From positions 16,321,349 to 16,385,348 of the forward strand of contig CM038918.1 in NCBI GenBank assembly GCA_021904315.1: DNA of 64,000 nt, written 5' to 3'. Origin of the DNA: Sphagnum magellanicum. Taxonomy: Eukaryota > Streptophyta > Sphagnopsida > Sphagnales > Sphagnaceae. Below the pieces are notes generated by a model. That model ran no database searches and was not told where the DNA came from. It saw only the letters and a list, made by a program, of their open reading frames with translations. This document shows, one piece after another, positions 47,301-60,061 of the stretch; the stretch's first letter is position 1, and each line of letters begins with the position of its first letter. Both the position numbers and the translations under genes were made by a program.

Positions 47301-48413
47301 TCTCCTGTTGCTTCTGGAAATGCTAAACAACTCAGACCACTGATTTTTTTGAGTCATTAGCCCAGATTTTGGGCAAATAGTTATACACTTACCTACACCC
47401 ACCATTGGGAGCTGATGAAATCAGTGACCAGTCATGGCAGCTCATCAGTGCTATTTGTGATGAAGGTGATGGTCTGACACTTTATGAGTGGCTCTCATAA
47501 CATTATGACTGCACTTGTCGCTGCATTACCTTCAAATTGTTTTTCTGGAGATTTCTCTGCAAATTTCGTAGATATGTGTGAGGTTGAATAGAAGCCCTGA
47601 CAGTAAAGTTTCATTTTCCACAAGTTATGATGCTGGTGTAGTACTTTTTGGAGGGAGGGTGATGACATGATGCAAGCTTTACATAGTTAAAATCATTGGG
47701 CAATTGACACTTGTTGATTGAGAGAGGAGAAGAAGATCCACATGTTTTGTAGCATGTGTCAAATAAGCTCTTTCTTCACCATCCACAGCTCACTGATGAG
47801 GGTCATGTAGAATGACATCTTTGTTAACAGGTTTTTGATTGGGGTTACTAGACAGTTGAGTTTTCTGTGGTGCTTCCAGAACTGTGTTTTAGGACACAGA
47901 TTTCTGTCACAAGGAACAATCATTCACAAGGCAGCCAATTGTTGTATGTGGTAACCTGTCCATCCAGTATGAGTGCCACTGTGTGCTATTGTGTAGCCTT
48001 TGGAGTTTAGTAGACAATTTAGGGGGAAGATTGTGTGTGTGCTGATAGGGATATTCGAGAAGCATTGGATTGTACTCTTTCAGCCAGGCCAGTGAGTGGT
48101 TCACAAAAGCCCAGGTTGGCCCCCTTGACTCACCGGTTTACAACAACTATATTGTTTATGCTAATTCATCTATCACTCGTAGCCCTGCCACCTTCATGAA
48201 GAAAAAAAAATCTGACTTTCAGTTTTTCCCTGGATTCCCAATGAAAGTCATTTGCTAGACTTTCCACAACAGAAACCAAAGAAATCCCACTTACATTGTG
48301 AAATGTTGAAGCTTATTTTTGTTCTACTTTTGAAGTACTCTGACTTTTGTGGGTGTTTTGTTCACAGCATTGGATGTAGCATCAAGTGGGCACCTGCATC
48401 CAGAAACTATTGA
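44396..48413 (+). CDS. Chloroplast thioredoxin-like (AhpC/TSA-type) protein, nine exons
   Basis: Exons: 44396-44695, 45364-45429, 45579-45659, 46026-46079, 46259-46327, 46780-46842, 47114-47196, 48049-48114, 48368-48413. All introns are GT-AG; the 828-nt total gives 275 residues with one stop. Residues 1 to about 80 are Ala/Ser/Arg-rich (MAMAAPAAAVLLLRPPS), like a chloroplast transit peptide. RAPDFE at about 95-100 begins the peroxiredoxin-like fold, LPEPLTGKIWKLDDFE follows, and VMFICNHCPYV carries a C127-x-x-C130 motif. AVCTPDFYLF supplies the cis-proline loop (Pro204). The last exons give DIREALDCTLSARPVSGSQK and IGCSIKWAP. It matches the plant family of Arabidopsis At1g21350 in order and length. 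A redox role in the plastid is inferred from the CxxC and the N-terminus; substrate unknown. Confidence 0.95.
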
Positions 48414-50335
48414 CACTGCCAGGAACTGTTGTTGCAGCTTCCTGTTTCACAGGATACATGTGTGCTTCCCATGCTATCATTCCCTCAGACTGGGGGAGCT
48501 TCTGAATGGTACTTGAATTGATCTTGGGAACATCTTATGATATTTCAGTCAATGTAGTGGAGTGTGTACAGGCAGTGGATTCATGAAGATATATGCTTGT
48601 CATATGGTGACACCTGGTTCTGAACAACTTAATTAAAGAGTTTCATAAAGTTGGTGGACATTGGTGAAGGAGTCAGTGTCTTTAAAATTGACCATTGATT
48701 GGAGGATGAAGTAAGGTCAACATATCATGTGGTCATGTTCATCATTTGCTGGCAAATACATGCTCTCATTCCCTTATGACTTTTAGTCATGTAATAGTCT
48801 ATCAAATCAACTGTTCCTTAGCTTTTCTGGAGTTTCTGTAGTTTGTAGTCTGGTAAAGTAACTACCTACTCCTTTCATCTTCTAATGCAGGTGACCTCTT
48901 TGACTGCTTACCAACCTCAAACTGTTCCTTTCATCTTTGGTATAGGTCTCTTCTCCATGTCCTTTGAGTGGAGTGACGATTCCAACAAAGGGAATATGGT
49001 TGCCCCATATTTTGCTCTCTTCTCAAGTTCACAGTCTGTGGTACACAAACTTACTCTACAGAGTCTTGTACAAGAGTCAGTTTCACTGCAGTGTACAGGG
49101 GATTCTGGGTACTCATACCTTTGCCCCTCTGCCTTGGATAATAGATGTAGTGGAATGAAGAGAGGCTGAGCTTTCATGCGGTGTCATTTTCTGTTATTCT
49201 TTCCAGCAAATGCAGTTTTCTTCTGTCCAAGCCTTTGAAGTGGCTGCAAGTCTATGAGGATGATGTTGGTGTTAGTGTCCTCTGCATGGCCAGAATGTGT
49301 CAGAATGTCTATGTGCTAAGCTTTGATTCCATTTTTGAGGTTGTTGCACTCTGAGTGAGCAGCTGCTGCCACAGATGAGCTGGGTTAGCAGTCTTGCAAA
49401 TCAAATAGCACTGAACTTTGGTGGCTATGTCTTCTAGGTTGTAGGAGTCAAAAGCCAGAGCTTTGCGAACTGTTGCTCCTCTTCTCAACACTTTTTCATT
49501 ATGGGCTTCCAGTAGTCCTGAGCATTTTGAAATCCCCAATGATTGATACAGGCTAACTTGTCATGCAGTATTTGGCAAAATGTTGGACACATAAAAATGC
49601 AGAGGAATTGAGTTAGCCATAGTCAGTGTGAGATGGGATGCAAGGTTCTGGACATACCTGACTTGTGTACTATCAATGGATGAGCATTTGTCAAACTGGA
49701 TGCGACTCCGCACCTTTTGGAACAATAGCATGAATTACAATGGAAAGCATGGTTCACAATCTCAGCACAGTCAATGGCTAAGGGAACAAAGTGAAGACCA
49801 AACATCTTGGTATGAAACTGTACACAGCACAATTAAGCTTCCAATCCTTGAGCTGAAAATTCATTGATTATTGGGTCTGTAGAATGTATAAATGAATTTG
49901 GTAATTTTCAAGAGATTGTATGTTTTGCTGGAATGTCAGAATTGCTTGAATCTTTTCTTGTCCACATTTCCATGCCAAAGTAAGATGTTTTGAATTTGTG
50001 TGAGAGGTAATTTGGAGATAATTTCAGTATTAATTCAAGTTCGTTACATATGAGTTTCTTGTGAGTTCTTATTTCTTACCTTCATTAACTACATCATTGC
50101 AAATTTTGTCAAAGCTTAATATCAATGAGCCAAAGTTGTCCATATTGTGTGCAAGGACCAGTGTTGTTTCCATTATTGATTTGAAATGTCACTATAAGTA
50201 CCCCCGGATTATAATGGGGGTATTAGCCCAGGCCCAAAATGGTGACAAACAGTTTTGGAAATAGTAATTTCATGCAGCCAATGTGAAGGTTCAGCATTCA
50301 CTCAATGTGCCTTGATTTTTTTCTTTTAAGTTTTA
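48414..50335. other. 3' flank of the thioredoxin-like gene
   Basis: Composition stays less AT-rich to about 49860, so part of it may be 3' untranslated region or an old gene-derived segment. No further exon of the gene is needed, as the model ends with its conserved C-terminus. Short frames on both strands (for example + 48885-49169, - 49309-49539) show no family signature. AT-rich DNA resumes at about 49870. Confidence 0.4.
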
Positions 50336-50600
50336 GGGCGGGGGGGGGAGGAAGATTTTTTTCTTTTTTTCATTTTTTCATTGTTCCCAACATGTTCCTT
50401 CAAGTTCCCAATGGGTTCCCATCAGGTTCTCAATATGTTCCCTGGGTTCCCAATGTGTTCCTCAAGGGCATTCCAATAGCACCTTGTTTTAATCCCATAT
50501 GTTTTGTCCAAAGTCCTCCCCTTCTCACCTATATAGGTGGGCCAAAGGGAAAGGCACTTCATCTTTCCATAAAATGTTCTATATTTGGAATCCTCTATAG
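50336..50600. repeat. G-run plus GTTCCC-rich dispersed repeat, copy B
   Basis: GGGCGGGGGGGGGAGG is followed by a T-rich stretch and about eight GTTCCCAAT.TG-type units (50388-50470), then CATTCCAATAGCACC. The order matches copy A at 14255-14490. The GTTCCCAATG units are about 10-17 bp long. Confidence 0.6.
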
Positions 50601-50608
50601 ATGCAAGC

Positions 50609-53600
50609 TTTTTTTGTGATGAGCCAATTAAATTGACTCATTGCAAAAATAAAGGTTGGACTTGTCAAGTACCCCGAACTAAATAATATGAAACAAAATA
50701 AGTACCCCATGATGGTGAGAACACTATAAATAAATAAAGAAAAGAAAAACACCTAGCAAGGGAACAAAAGAAGGAAAATAAAAGCATCAAAGTCCAAACA
50801 AAAGACCACATTTGACAATGCAAAATGCACAAGGGGAGCCTTAAGAGGAGAAATCACAAAACCTAGGATGTAAACCCATCATTCGTAGCATGAAATAAGT
50901 CGGGGAAGGAGACGGGCGAAAAATTTGGAAGGACATTAAGCTTAGAAAAGGCCTCTCTTGCTCTCATAACTACTAGTTGAAAGATAATGGCAACTTGAAA
51001 TTTCTTAATAACCATTGACACCTTCTGCCTATAAAATGAATGTAAAATTGAAAGAGGACCTCTAGAACATTTCATCAACCATGCCATGTTGGCACATTGA
51101 TGAAGGAAGTCATTCGCCTTTTGCTGTAAACATCCAAATATATTTATTGTTAGAGGATGAAATCATCCTCAGGGTGTTAGTCACAATATGACAACCTTTG
51201 TTTAAGTTGCAGTCATGACAACCACTTTCCAAAACAAAAAAACTAGCGAAATAAAGTTTGTATGAGTTAGGTTAATAATGACTACATCTAGATCTACCAA
51301 AATGCAAACATCATTTGTTATAAACACAATATCCATTCGTCATTGGGATGACTAAAGACATGGCATTGGGATAATATGCATGCAAAACATGGAACTTGAC
51401 ATCCTTAATAATGGAGGTGAAAGAATCTTGAATTACATCATGTGTGGCAATGTAATCTTCCCCATGAACACAACGAAGTAAGAGTATCCTTGTTAAATCT
51501 ATTGGCTGACTACCACATGCATTGAAGAAAACCACAAGCTATAGGATGGGGGAAGCCCAATTCAGTGCGCAGTGTTAAGGAAAAAATGTTAAAGACCATT
51601 TTAAAAGATGGGATGATTGGGTGGGCAAAAAGTTAAACATTCAAGCTCGAGCCTATGCAAGATTTCACTAAATGCGATGACAATTTGAAAACAATTTTAA
51701 CATGATGCTGGAAAATGAATACTTGTGCACACTCTCCGAAATGTTCTCCTAAAAATGATCCATTCATCTTTTTGATAACTATTCAATTGGAAGGATGGAA
51801 GCTAGTTGGAGGTAAAATGTCATAAGCCCACTTAAAATGAACCTAAAATGAACATGGACATGAATTGCTAACCCCTATAGCCACTAATAAAAATGGGTGG
51901 TTATCTTGCAAAAATTTAGATGCAATGATTAAGGTGACAAGCCCTCAATTCTCCAAGTACATTGCTAAGGTGATAACTTTTGCAAAAACAAAACCTATCC
52001 CACCCTTTCGAGATGGGAAGAAAAACTTGTTGACAAACTAAGGGAGCTTTCGAACACTCCAAATATATTGGCCTTAAATTGTTTCCCAAATACATGAATG
52101 AGGATCGATCAAATGAAGCTAGCTATCATTTAAAATCCAAGAATGAGGGGGGGAAAAAAAAAAGGAAATAAGGCCTTTGGGAGAAACAACGAATGATAAT
52201 CCAAATGCCACCTACATATCCCCCAATTTAGGAAAGACATCTATGTGTTGAACATCATTGTCCAAAGCTTCTTTAAAAAAAAAAGAATCGAAAGAAAAGG
52301 ACCCCAAAGGAAAACCCAAAACCCTAATGCCCCCAATGGGGGTACATAAACTTAATGGAGGCAAAAACCTTGAAAGCAACCTTGAAAGAGACCAAACAAC
52401 ACATTTGCAAGGTTGGATTATAGGGCTTACCAAACTTAATTGGGGAGAGAAATGATGAAAATCCTAATATACAATTGAAACAAGCCCAATGATGTGGGTG
52501 TCATTTGCAATAGAAATAAATAAATAAGATGGGAAAAGGCTAGTCGGACTACGAAATGTGTGGAAATGGGTTAAGGCAAAAAAAGAACCACCCAAAATAT
52601 CCTTTTGACAAGTGCCAATGGAGAACTGAATAACATACATATCACCCTAAAGGGAGTGGTGATTAAAGAAAAAAAGGAGCTATGGGGCATAAAAAAAATT
52701 GAATGAAAGGTATGAACTAAAACAATTGTTCACCTACAACTTGTAACTCCTAGAATATAACCCTATGGGAAACAATGTCAAAAACATTTGCAATGTCTGC
52801 ATGTAACACCATCCAATTAGAGTGAACATTTAAGGTTACCCGAATATTGTGCACCACCACCTCACAACCTCCCCTAATTGTAATTTCAAACTAGTGGGGG
52901 GATAAATGAGTGAAAAATGCATCACAAAATTGGAGGAAAAAAATCTTATTCATCAACTAATAAAAAACTTTGCCCACTACTATTGGTTGAATGCCACAAG
53001 AAGGTTTGGCCAAAACTAGCATCCTTATAACACCAAAGGCCTTGGTTATACTTTTGAAAATACGCCCTATTACAACATAAGAACACACTAGGAATAAATG
53101 GGAAAAGTTGTTAGTTAAGTCCTTTGGGTCAATTAAATCTTGAAAGCACTCAAATACCATGCCAAAACGTTCATTAGCTAAAAGGTGGGTCAAATGGATG
53201 AATGTCACTTGAACATGTTTTTTCTTAAAATCCAAATTTGCTTCTACTTGGAACTTTATTAAAAAGTCTAAACATGGCAAGGATGAAGAGCTTGCAAAGT
53301 CATCATGGTTTCTGAAGAGGTTGAAGCCAGGGCCAAGGGGGTTAGGGCCTTCGTAGCATGACCATATTCCTTTACTCACCTTAAGGCTAAACTTTAATGA
53401 AAGCAATGGGGCCGTAAGTGGGAAAAAAAGGATGGGACATTTAAGGGAAGGGCACCATCTAAACAAGGGGGGACTAAAAGGTAAAACAACTATTAGGGCT
53501 TATGTGTGCAACAAATGTTCCATTTGAAGCTCCTCCTAGTTGCCAAAAAAAAACCTTTGTAATTGAATCATAGTTTTCCCACACCTAGCCTTTCCCCCCT

Positions 53601-54000
53601 CAAACATGCAAAAGAAGGCACCATTGGTAGAAATGTAAAAAAAAAATGTCAAACAACAACATCGTTTGGCTTTTGCATTATGTAGTTTAAAAGAAATTTG
53701 AATGTTGACTGCACATTTCACTTCAAGGCAATTGGGATGTGTACATATTATTGAGGCCTAAGGAACCCCAACAAAAAAGGTCCAAAGGGATTGAGATTCA
53801 ATATCCATGCCCAAGCTATGGGAAGGGGGTGGGGGACTTGGAGGGATGGGGCACCACCATTTCCACCTAAAGAACTAACTTGAAAAACTTAATGCAACAT
53901 TTGATGGCACAACAAACTGATACACATAAATAAAACCCCACAACCAAAACATGGGGTGTCACATTGAAGGGGGGTTCAACTCATATTCTCAACATGCAAT
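50609..54000 (-). pseudogene. Decayed LINE (non-LTR) reverse transcriptase
   Basis: Minus-strand translation gives, in order, a Cys-rich finger-like segment (53536-53721; KCAVNI..., RCCC, ARCGK) and then an RT region (52957-53466, continuing with stops to about 52210). Landmarks are MLVLAKPSCGIQPIVVGKVF, HADIANVFDIVSHRVIF (motif A Asp present) and IANDTHIIG at about 52495-52512. The last is the FADD-type catalytic box with its first Asp changed to Asn. SNWMVLHADIANVF and GGIRVLGFPLGSFSF agree with a divergent plant LINE clade. A later piece (50863-51087) reads REAFSKLNVLPNFSPVSFPD. On the minus strand the element ends GGCTCATCACAAAAAAA at about 50609, a short A-tail. The 5' end is approximate; no endonuclease domain was found. 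Confidence 0.75.
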
Positions 54001-55056
54001 GAAAGTACGGTCGACCCATAGGCTTGATACACCCTAATCGGATAGGACAAGATCAAAGCAAAAGTCTCAATGACACAAAGGAAAAAGGGAAGGGCCAAAA
54101 TTACAAAATGAGGCCCTCATGGAAGGACAATAGGTTGAACCCTTTATGTTAAGGGCATGGGTGGGGGAAAGAAGTTAAGGGACATGTTTCCTATAGGGGG
54201 AGGAGTTTCCATTAAATAAATCGACACCCACATGCTATAAGTCAAAACAAAAGGAATGCCTAATAACACCTACCACACAAGGGTAAACCAATTAAAGAGA
54301 ATCTACAATTGAAGCCCTTGTTTTGCATTCCTAAAAAACCACCAAAATGTAAATCTCCAACACCACTAAGATCTATGATTGACCAAATGATAGTGTTCTA
54401 TGATGTTATGCCAATGTTTTTAAATGCTTAAACAATGCATTCTTAAATGTTTCACAAATGCCCCTAAATGTTCCATTGATGTTTTTCCATGTTCCATCAA
54501 CGATTTTTGAAGATCTACAAACATTTGATGACGTTCCATTAATGTATTCAAAAGCCCTACTTGGTTTTAATCACTAACACCTAGGCCTTTCTCCTTTAAG
54601 TTTTCAAAGCTAAAGAACCTTAAATATGGCCTTTTGTTCCTTGTAACTTCAAACCCTTAGGCTTGAAAAAGGTCCCCAAATCTAAAACCCCTCATGATCA
54701 TTTAGGACCTCAAAAATCCAAGGGCCACCTACAAGATCATTGTTTTTTATTTATGGTTTTACCTACAACCCATAATCCATGAAACCCTAATGGGAGAAGA
54801 TTATGCATTCCTTTTGTTTGATGGCAAACATAACTGGCATTTTGCTTCTTATTTGCAAAAAAAGTTAATCCTCTTTTATAATACCTTAGTACCTTGGCCA
54901 AATTGACATTAATTATATTATTTTCAAAAATGTTGAAAATTTCAAAAATTATTTCTTCCAAATCAAAAAATATTGTGAAGAAAAATAGTGAATATTTACG
55001 AATAATCCATGTGTTGAAATGAAAATTTCAAAATTAATTAATTATTCAACAAACAT
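54001..55056. other. Possible LINE 5' region and spacer
   Basis: No gene. Between about 54390 and 54560 there are repeated AATGTTCCATTGATG or ATGTTCCATCAACG words. The LINE's 5' end may lie in this interval but has no visible target duplication. Confidence 0.35.
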
Positions 55057-55870
55057 GTGTTGAAATGGCCAAGGTACTATAGTTTTCTTCCAAAAGAAAA
55101 CATTGTAGATAAATCTTTAGCAATGATGAAGGGGAGCAACAACAACACATTGGAACTTCTAAAGCCACAACATGTAGCAAAAAAGAGAATTTCATTTCCT
55201 CATCCTCATGAAAGATTTGTCATTACATCAGTTGCCAACAATAGAAGGAATGTAGCAATTTGGCAACCACTTGATGGGAAATCCGTCATCTTCATTTCCA
55301 TCACTTGCTTCTAAGCATTTTCAAATGTCAAAATTGGTGTACAAAGTACAAACTTTTGTTCAAGTGTGTGCTACCATGTTAAGAAAACTCTCCCAAGTCT
55401 TGTCCATAGCCTTTTGTAATATGTTTACTCCAAAGCTTGTAGTTCCTTCAAGATCCAACTTCCCCAACAAGCTATGGTTTGTTGTGTTGTGGTGTCGTTG
55501 GTTTGTTGTTCATACTAATATTCATTGCTAATTGTGTATTAGTTTCCATGTTCCATAGAAATATGCAATCCATAGAAACATTACTTATAGATTTTTAAGG
55601 TATGGTGACAATTTTGCTTTTGTTGGCAATGGTGTTTTAATAGCTACTCCTTCTGTAGTCAAAGTTGCTTCTAAGGTGGGCAAATATGATTCTATGGTTG
55701 ATGTAACTTTAGTGGCAACGATGAGGAAGAAAGACTTTAGTAGTGGCAAGGAGGGACTTTATGAACATAAGCTTCTTGTGGTGATGGTGTTCATAATGAT
55801 TAGATCCAATATTTGTAGCTTAACATTTTTAGCAATGAGTTTTTGGAAAGTTGTGTCTCATAAAGCCTAG
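55057..55870 (+). other. Unassigned coding-like patch
   Basis: Adjacent + frames at 55057-55314, 55271-55531 and 55676-55870 lie in a less AT-rich patch with protein-like codon use (for example KRISFPHPHERFVITSVANN). I recognise no domain and see no splice structure. It may be another decayed transposon fragment. Confidence 0.3.
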
Positions 55871-58730
55871 AAGAGGTCCTATTGAAAGTTGTGTCATTTA
55901 AAGCCTTGAAGATTATTACACTTGGACCAATGACACAAGGGCTCACTAATCACATTGAATAAAAGTTGGTCGTTTTTAATCTTCTTTTTAAGATTGATAT
56001 GGTTTCATGATTTCTTGGTGTAAGTAAAACACAAATTTTAAAATGTTTTCAATGGTGAAGATTGGTTTCATGTCCTAGAATGAATGAAAATGGGAATGAT
56101 TTCATAGAAAATATATATGATTATGGAATTTTTTTTGATATTGTTATTTGGATTTATCCCATTTTACCCGTTTCACATTAAAAATTGATCATAATTTAAA
56201 GAAATTTGACATGATCACAAAAATCAACTTAAAGATTAATTTAACTTCACATTTACCTTCAAATGATTTTTGGAATTAAATTTTTTTTTTGATTAAAATT
56301 CAATTCATGTTTTTCATTTACTTGTGCATTAATAATAATAATGTCATCACCTTTATAAAATTATTTTTCATGTAAAATGATTCTAAATATTACATTGTAT
56401 CTTCCACCATTGTAGGTGTTTAAGAATAATAATTTAATTTATTTATTCTTTTCTTAAAATCTGTAAATTATAGGTGTAACTATTGAAAGTAACAACTAAA
56501 TACAAGTGGAATAATTATAATTTTATACTTTAAAGAAAATGTGATTATAATTTTTTTGAATTAATACTACATAACGTTAGATTAATCTAAAGTTTTTTTC
56601 ATAGCCACAAGGTTTTAATAAAATTCAAAAAACTAATGGAAATATATTAATATTTTGACCTTATGTAATTGGTCATCACTTGTAATGTAGAGCAATGTAA
56701 AATTCAAATTTATAGCTTGACATTTCTAACATTGATTCATAGGTTTGTTTTTGGATGTTTTTGGTGATAATTGATTTTTCATGTGAAACTTAACATTTCA
56801 AAAGATGTAACAATACATAACATTGCCTTAATGTTGTGATAACATTTGACATTAACATGAATCCACTTCAACATAAATTACAAAACATTTCTTATATAAA
56901 TAGGCTTTTTGATTTTGTATTTTAAACATTGATTTAACAAAGATTTAACTCAAAGTGTGAACCTTTGTTTTATATCCATGAAAATCTTAAGAACTTTAGA
57001 TCCATGAATGTCTTCAAGAAAATAGGAGAGATTTTATGCCTACTCTTTAACCATTATATCCATGAATGTGTACAAAAAAAGAGGAGAAATTTTATGCTTA
57101 CTCCTTAACCCATAATTGTCAATGACAACTAACTTGGTTTGCCCCTTTCCCAATATTCCTAGTTGGGAATAGAAGTTTCAAAATCTAACACATTGGTTGT
57201 AGTTGCCACTTTGTTGAGTAAGGCCCACCCTTTTGATGAGAGCTTTTTTGTTTGTGGATGCTTGTTATATATATATTTTTGTGATTGCCCAACATGATAG
57301 AAGCTTTGGGCAACTTCGTGCAAAATTTATGTGAAAGTTAGTAAGAAATTTTGTTGCCCAATGTTTTCAACATTTTGAAAATAGGAATTACATAAGGTGA
57401 TGGAATGCCAGTTTTTTTTATCAAAGTCTTAAATTGTACAAGATTTTGGTTTGCCCTAAAAAGGATGAAAATCAATAGTTTTGTTTAAACTTCTCATGGA
57501 TGACCAAATTTGACTATCCATTATTCATTCATTTCAACTTCTTTTTCAATAGTTTTTTTTCACATGACTCACATGCATGCCTTCTATCTACCACCAATTT
57601 TTTTTTATGATAAATGAAGCATGACATCTTGATCCAAGTTTCAAAAAACTTGCAATTTTGAAAATAGCCCAAAATATAAAATTTAAACTTTCAATTGTGG
57701 CAAATTTTCATTTTTCATCCAATTTTTAAAAAAATATATCAAAACATTCAATTTGAAGTCCTTTACAACTCCATTGAATTAGAGTTTCAAAATTTGAACA
57801 ATCTACATGACTTTTATATACATTTGTAAAAGGAAAAGACATCATCACAAATTTATTAGGTTTCATAAGTTCGTAAAAATTATGTGCAAAATTTAATTGT
57901 CATAAGTTTGTACAAAAATCACATAGTTTTGTGCAAAATTATATCACGATAATTGCATAGATTTAGTTAAAATATAAATTAAACATATTTCACATCAAAA
58001 TATCATAAATAGAAAAGACATAATGTGTATTTTGCTTGTGAATTTTCACCAAAATTTGACTTGAAAAATGTGATTTTGACCTATGCAAAGGATTTTTCAT
58101 GAAAAAAATGAATCAAATTCACCAGATTTAATTTAATTTTTTTCCAGATTGTCAAATTTTTTATGATACACTCCAGTAGGTAACCAAGAATATAAAAGGA
58201 TTACATTTCTTTTCTACTTTCATATCTAGTATGTAACGCAAATTTGGCTAAATTTTTTTTGGATGATCGCCACTTTGGCTACATCACAAATTCCTTAAAA
58301 GAAACCCTAAGTAGGCATAAGAACATGTGCCCTCCTATGGCTATTATCTATGTAGTTTAAGTTCATGATATAACATTTGCTTTGTACTTGACAATGGACG
58401 TGAGGGCATTCCCATCATGTAGGGGCAGGACTAGGCTCTGGTCTCATCTTATGAGTCTAGGAAGGCGCTCAGGAAAAAGGAAAGACAGGATGAAACTCAG
58501 TTTACCACCAAAATTGGTGGAAAAACTAGTTTGAGTCCCAGAAATTTTGCTTTGTAAAATTTTCATTCCCATTTACATGTTTGATGTCCTATTATGCGGC
58601 CATTCTCGCCCCCTAATCACGTGACTTTACATTTAACTCCAATTGAAAGAAGAAAACAAACAAACAACAATAAAGTCAAAATGAGAGAAGCTTGCATGTT
58701 TTGAAATGTAATTGGAACTTGTTGTCCAAG
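55871..58730. other. Unassigned AT-rich intergenic DNA
   Basis: Nothing gene-like seen. At 56985-57015 and 57050-57065 a phrase ATCCATGAATGT.T.CAA.AAA..AGGAGA recurs at about 60 bp, a small duplication. Confidence 0.4.
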
Positions 58731-58762
58731 GAAAAATCAATGAGGCCTGCAAGGAAGGTATC

Positions 58763-59245
58763 AAAGCACACTGTCCCTGAACAAATAGAAGGATTGATGG
58801 ATGATGAAGGCTCCAACAAGAACTTTTGGTAAGTTTTTACCCATTCATCCATCCATCCACTAATTCATCTATTTGTGAAGTGATAATTGTCATCATCATC
58901 CTCTTTCCCTACTCTTCTTCCCAGTTGCTTCTTTCCTTTTATTGTTTGCAAAAGGAAAGCACAGCCCCTGAACAAATAGAAAGAAATTGATAGATGATAA
59001 AAACCCTAACAAGAAATTTTGGTTAGTTTTCAACTATTCATTCATTCATTTCATTCATCCATTGAGGAATTGATCATTATCTTCATCATCGAACCTCTTT
59101 TCTTCTTCACACTTGCTTCTTTCTATATTGTTTGTCTGTAGATTTTCCATTCATCCATCCACTAGGGGAGTCATCGTCATCCTCAAGCCTTTCCTCCTCT
59201 TCTTCCCAATTGCTTCTGTCCTTTGTGCTTTGTTTGCAGATTTTG
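58763..59245. repeat. 193-bp tandem duplication upstream of ZFWD gene
   Basis: Copy 1 (58763-58955) and copy 2 (58956-about 59146) share AAAGCACA, CCCTGAACAAATAGAA, AACAAGAA.TTTTGG, then ATTCATCCATCC and CATCATC plus a T/C-rich end CTTGCTTCTTTC...TATTGTTTG. A partial third copy (about 59147-59245) repeats only the second half, from TTCCATTCATCCATCCACTA to TTTGTTTGCAGATTTTGG. The first copy also carries a short open frame from 58742 (MRPARKVSKHTVPEQ...) that is broken in copy 2. Confidence 0.8.
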
Positions 59246-60061
59246 GATCATCTTCTCTTCTCCTTCTCTTCTCCTTCTCTTCTCCTAGTCTTCGTCTTCG
59301 TCGTCCTCTTGCTTCTTCCCTCAGCGTTTCCTTCTCTCACCCTGTGGGGTTTTTTTTCCCACCCCCCGTCTTTTTGGGTCCTGTTTTGCAAGTTCCGTGG
59401 AAGTCTCTACTTCTTTTCTTTTTTCCTTTCACCGTTGTGAGGGTTTTTGTTTGTTTCTGGACGGCTTGATTAGCTTTGTCGGCGTTGTTCATAAATATAT
59501 ATTTTGGGGTGCAAAAGATTTTCTCTGTCAATTTGAAATTTTACTTTCAAAAGATTTGTAATGCGGACGTCTTTCCCTGCAATCTCATAAATAAGCTTTC
59601 ATCATCCCCTCTCTGCTGCCGCAAGGGAAGCGGGGTTGTTCTTTGGAGCTTTAGGTCTTCTCATTTGGCTCTCTTTTGTGGTTGTTCATTTTTGGCAACA
59701 TCACAATTTTTAGGTATTCTCACGAAACCCTAATTAGGTACCTTGATCCAATTGTGCGCAGAGTAGTGAATGAAAGGAGGAAAGCAACACACATGACGAG
59801 AAATAGCAAAAAAAATCTGGTGTTTGTTGGGGTTGTGAAAGATCGGCTTGAAGTTTCTAAAAAGATGGTGAAGCAAATGCATGTGTTGATGACAGTTTGT
59901 TGCAGGTACCCTTTTTTTTTCCCTTTCCCAGACCCCAATCGACCTGCCAGTGTTTCCCTTTCTTCTTCATCGAAGAAAGTGAAGGGGTGAAGTTAGAGAG
60001 GAGAGGAGGCACAGCGCATCCACCAGAGATATAGGGTTTGAGCAGACTGGGAATTCCCAAG
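59246..60061 (+). promoter_or_regulatory. Pyrimidine-rich leader/upstream region of ZFWD gene
   Basis: TTCTC/CTTCT-rich sequence with a CTTCTCTTCTC array at about 59250-59325 is typical of plant promoters or 5' untranslated leaders. The + frames 59113-59440 and 59676-59990 arise mostly from this composition. An upstream untranslated exon and intron are possible (TTGTTGCAG followed by GTACC at about 59900), but no intron can be demonstrated from sequence alone. Confidence 0.4.

Noticed and set aside
50197-50222. TACCCCC...GGGGGTA inverted repeat as a transposon end or terminator
   Set aside because: Arms are only 7 bp and nothing flanking supports an element boundary.
59113-59469. 118-codon Ser/Leu/Phe-rich frame as a secreted or membrane protein
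   Set aside because: The composition is that of a TTCTC-rich leader; two + frames are open in parallel, which is expected for pyrimidine-rich DNA.
60038-60061. Start of ZFWD at a TTG upstream of the ATG
   Set aside because: Plant nuclear genes rarely start at TTG; the first in-frame ATG is at 60062 and a second follows at once.
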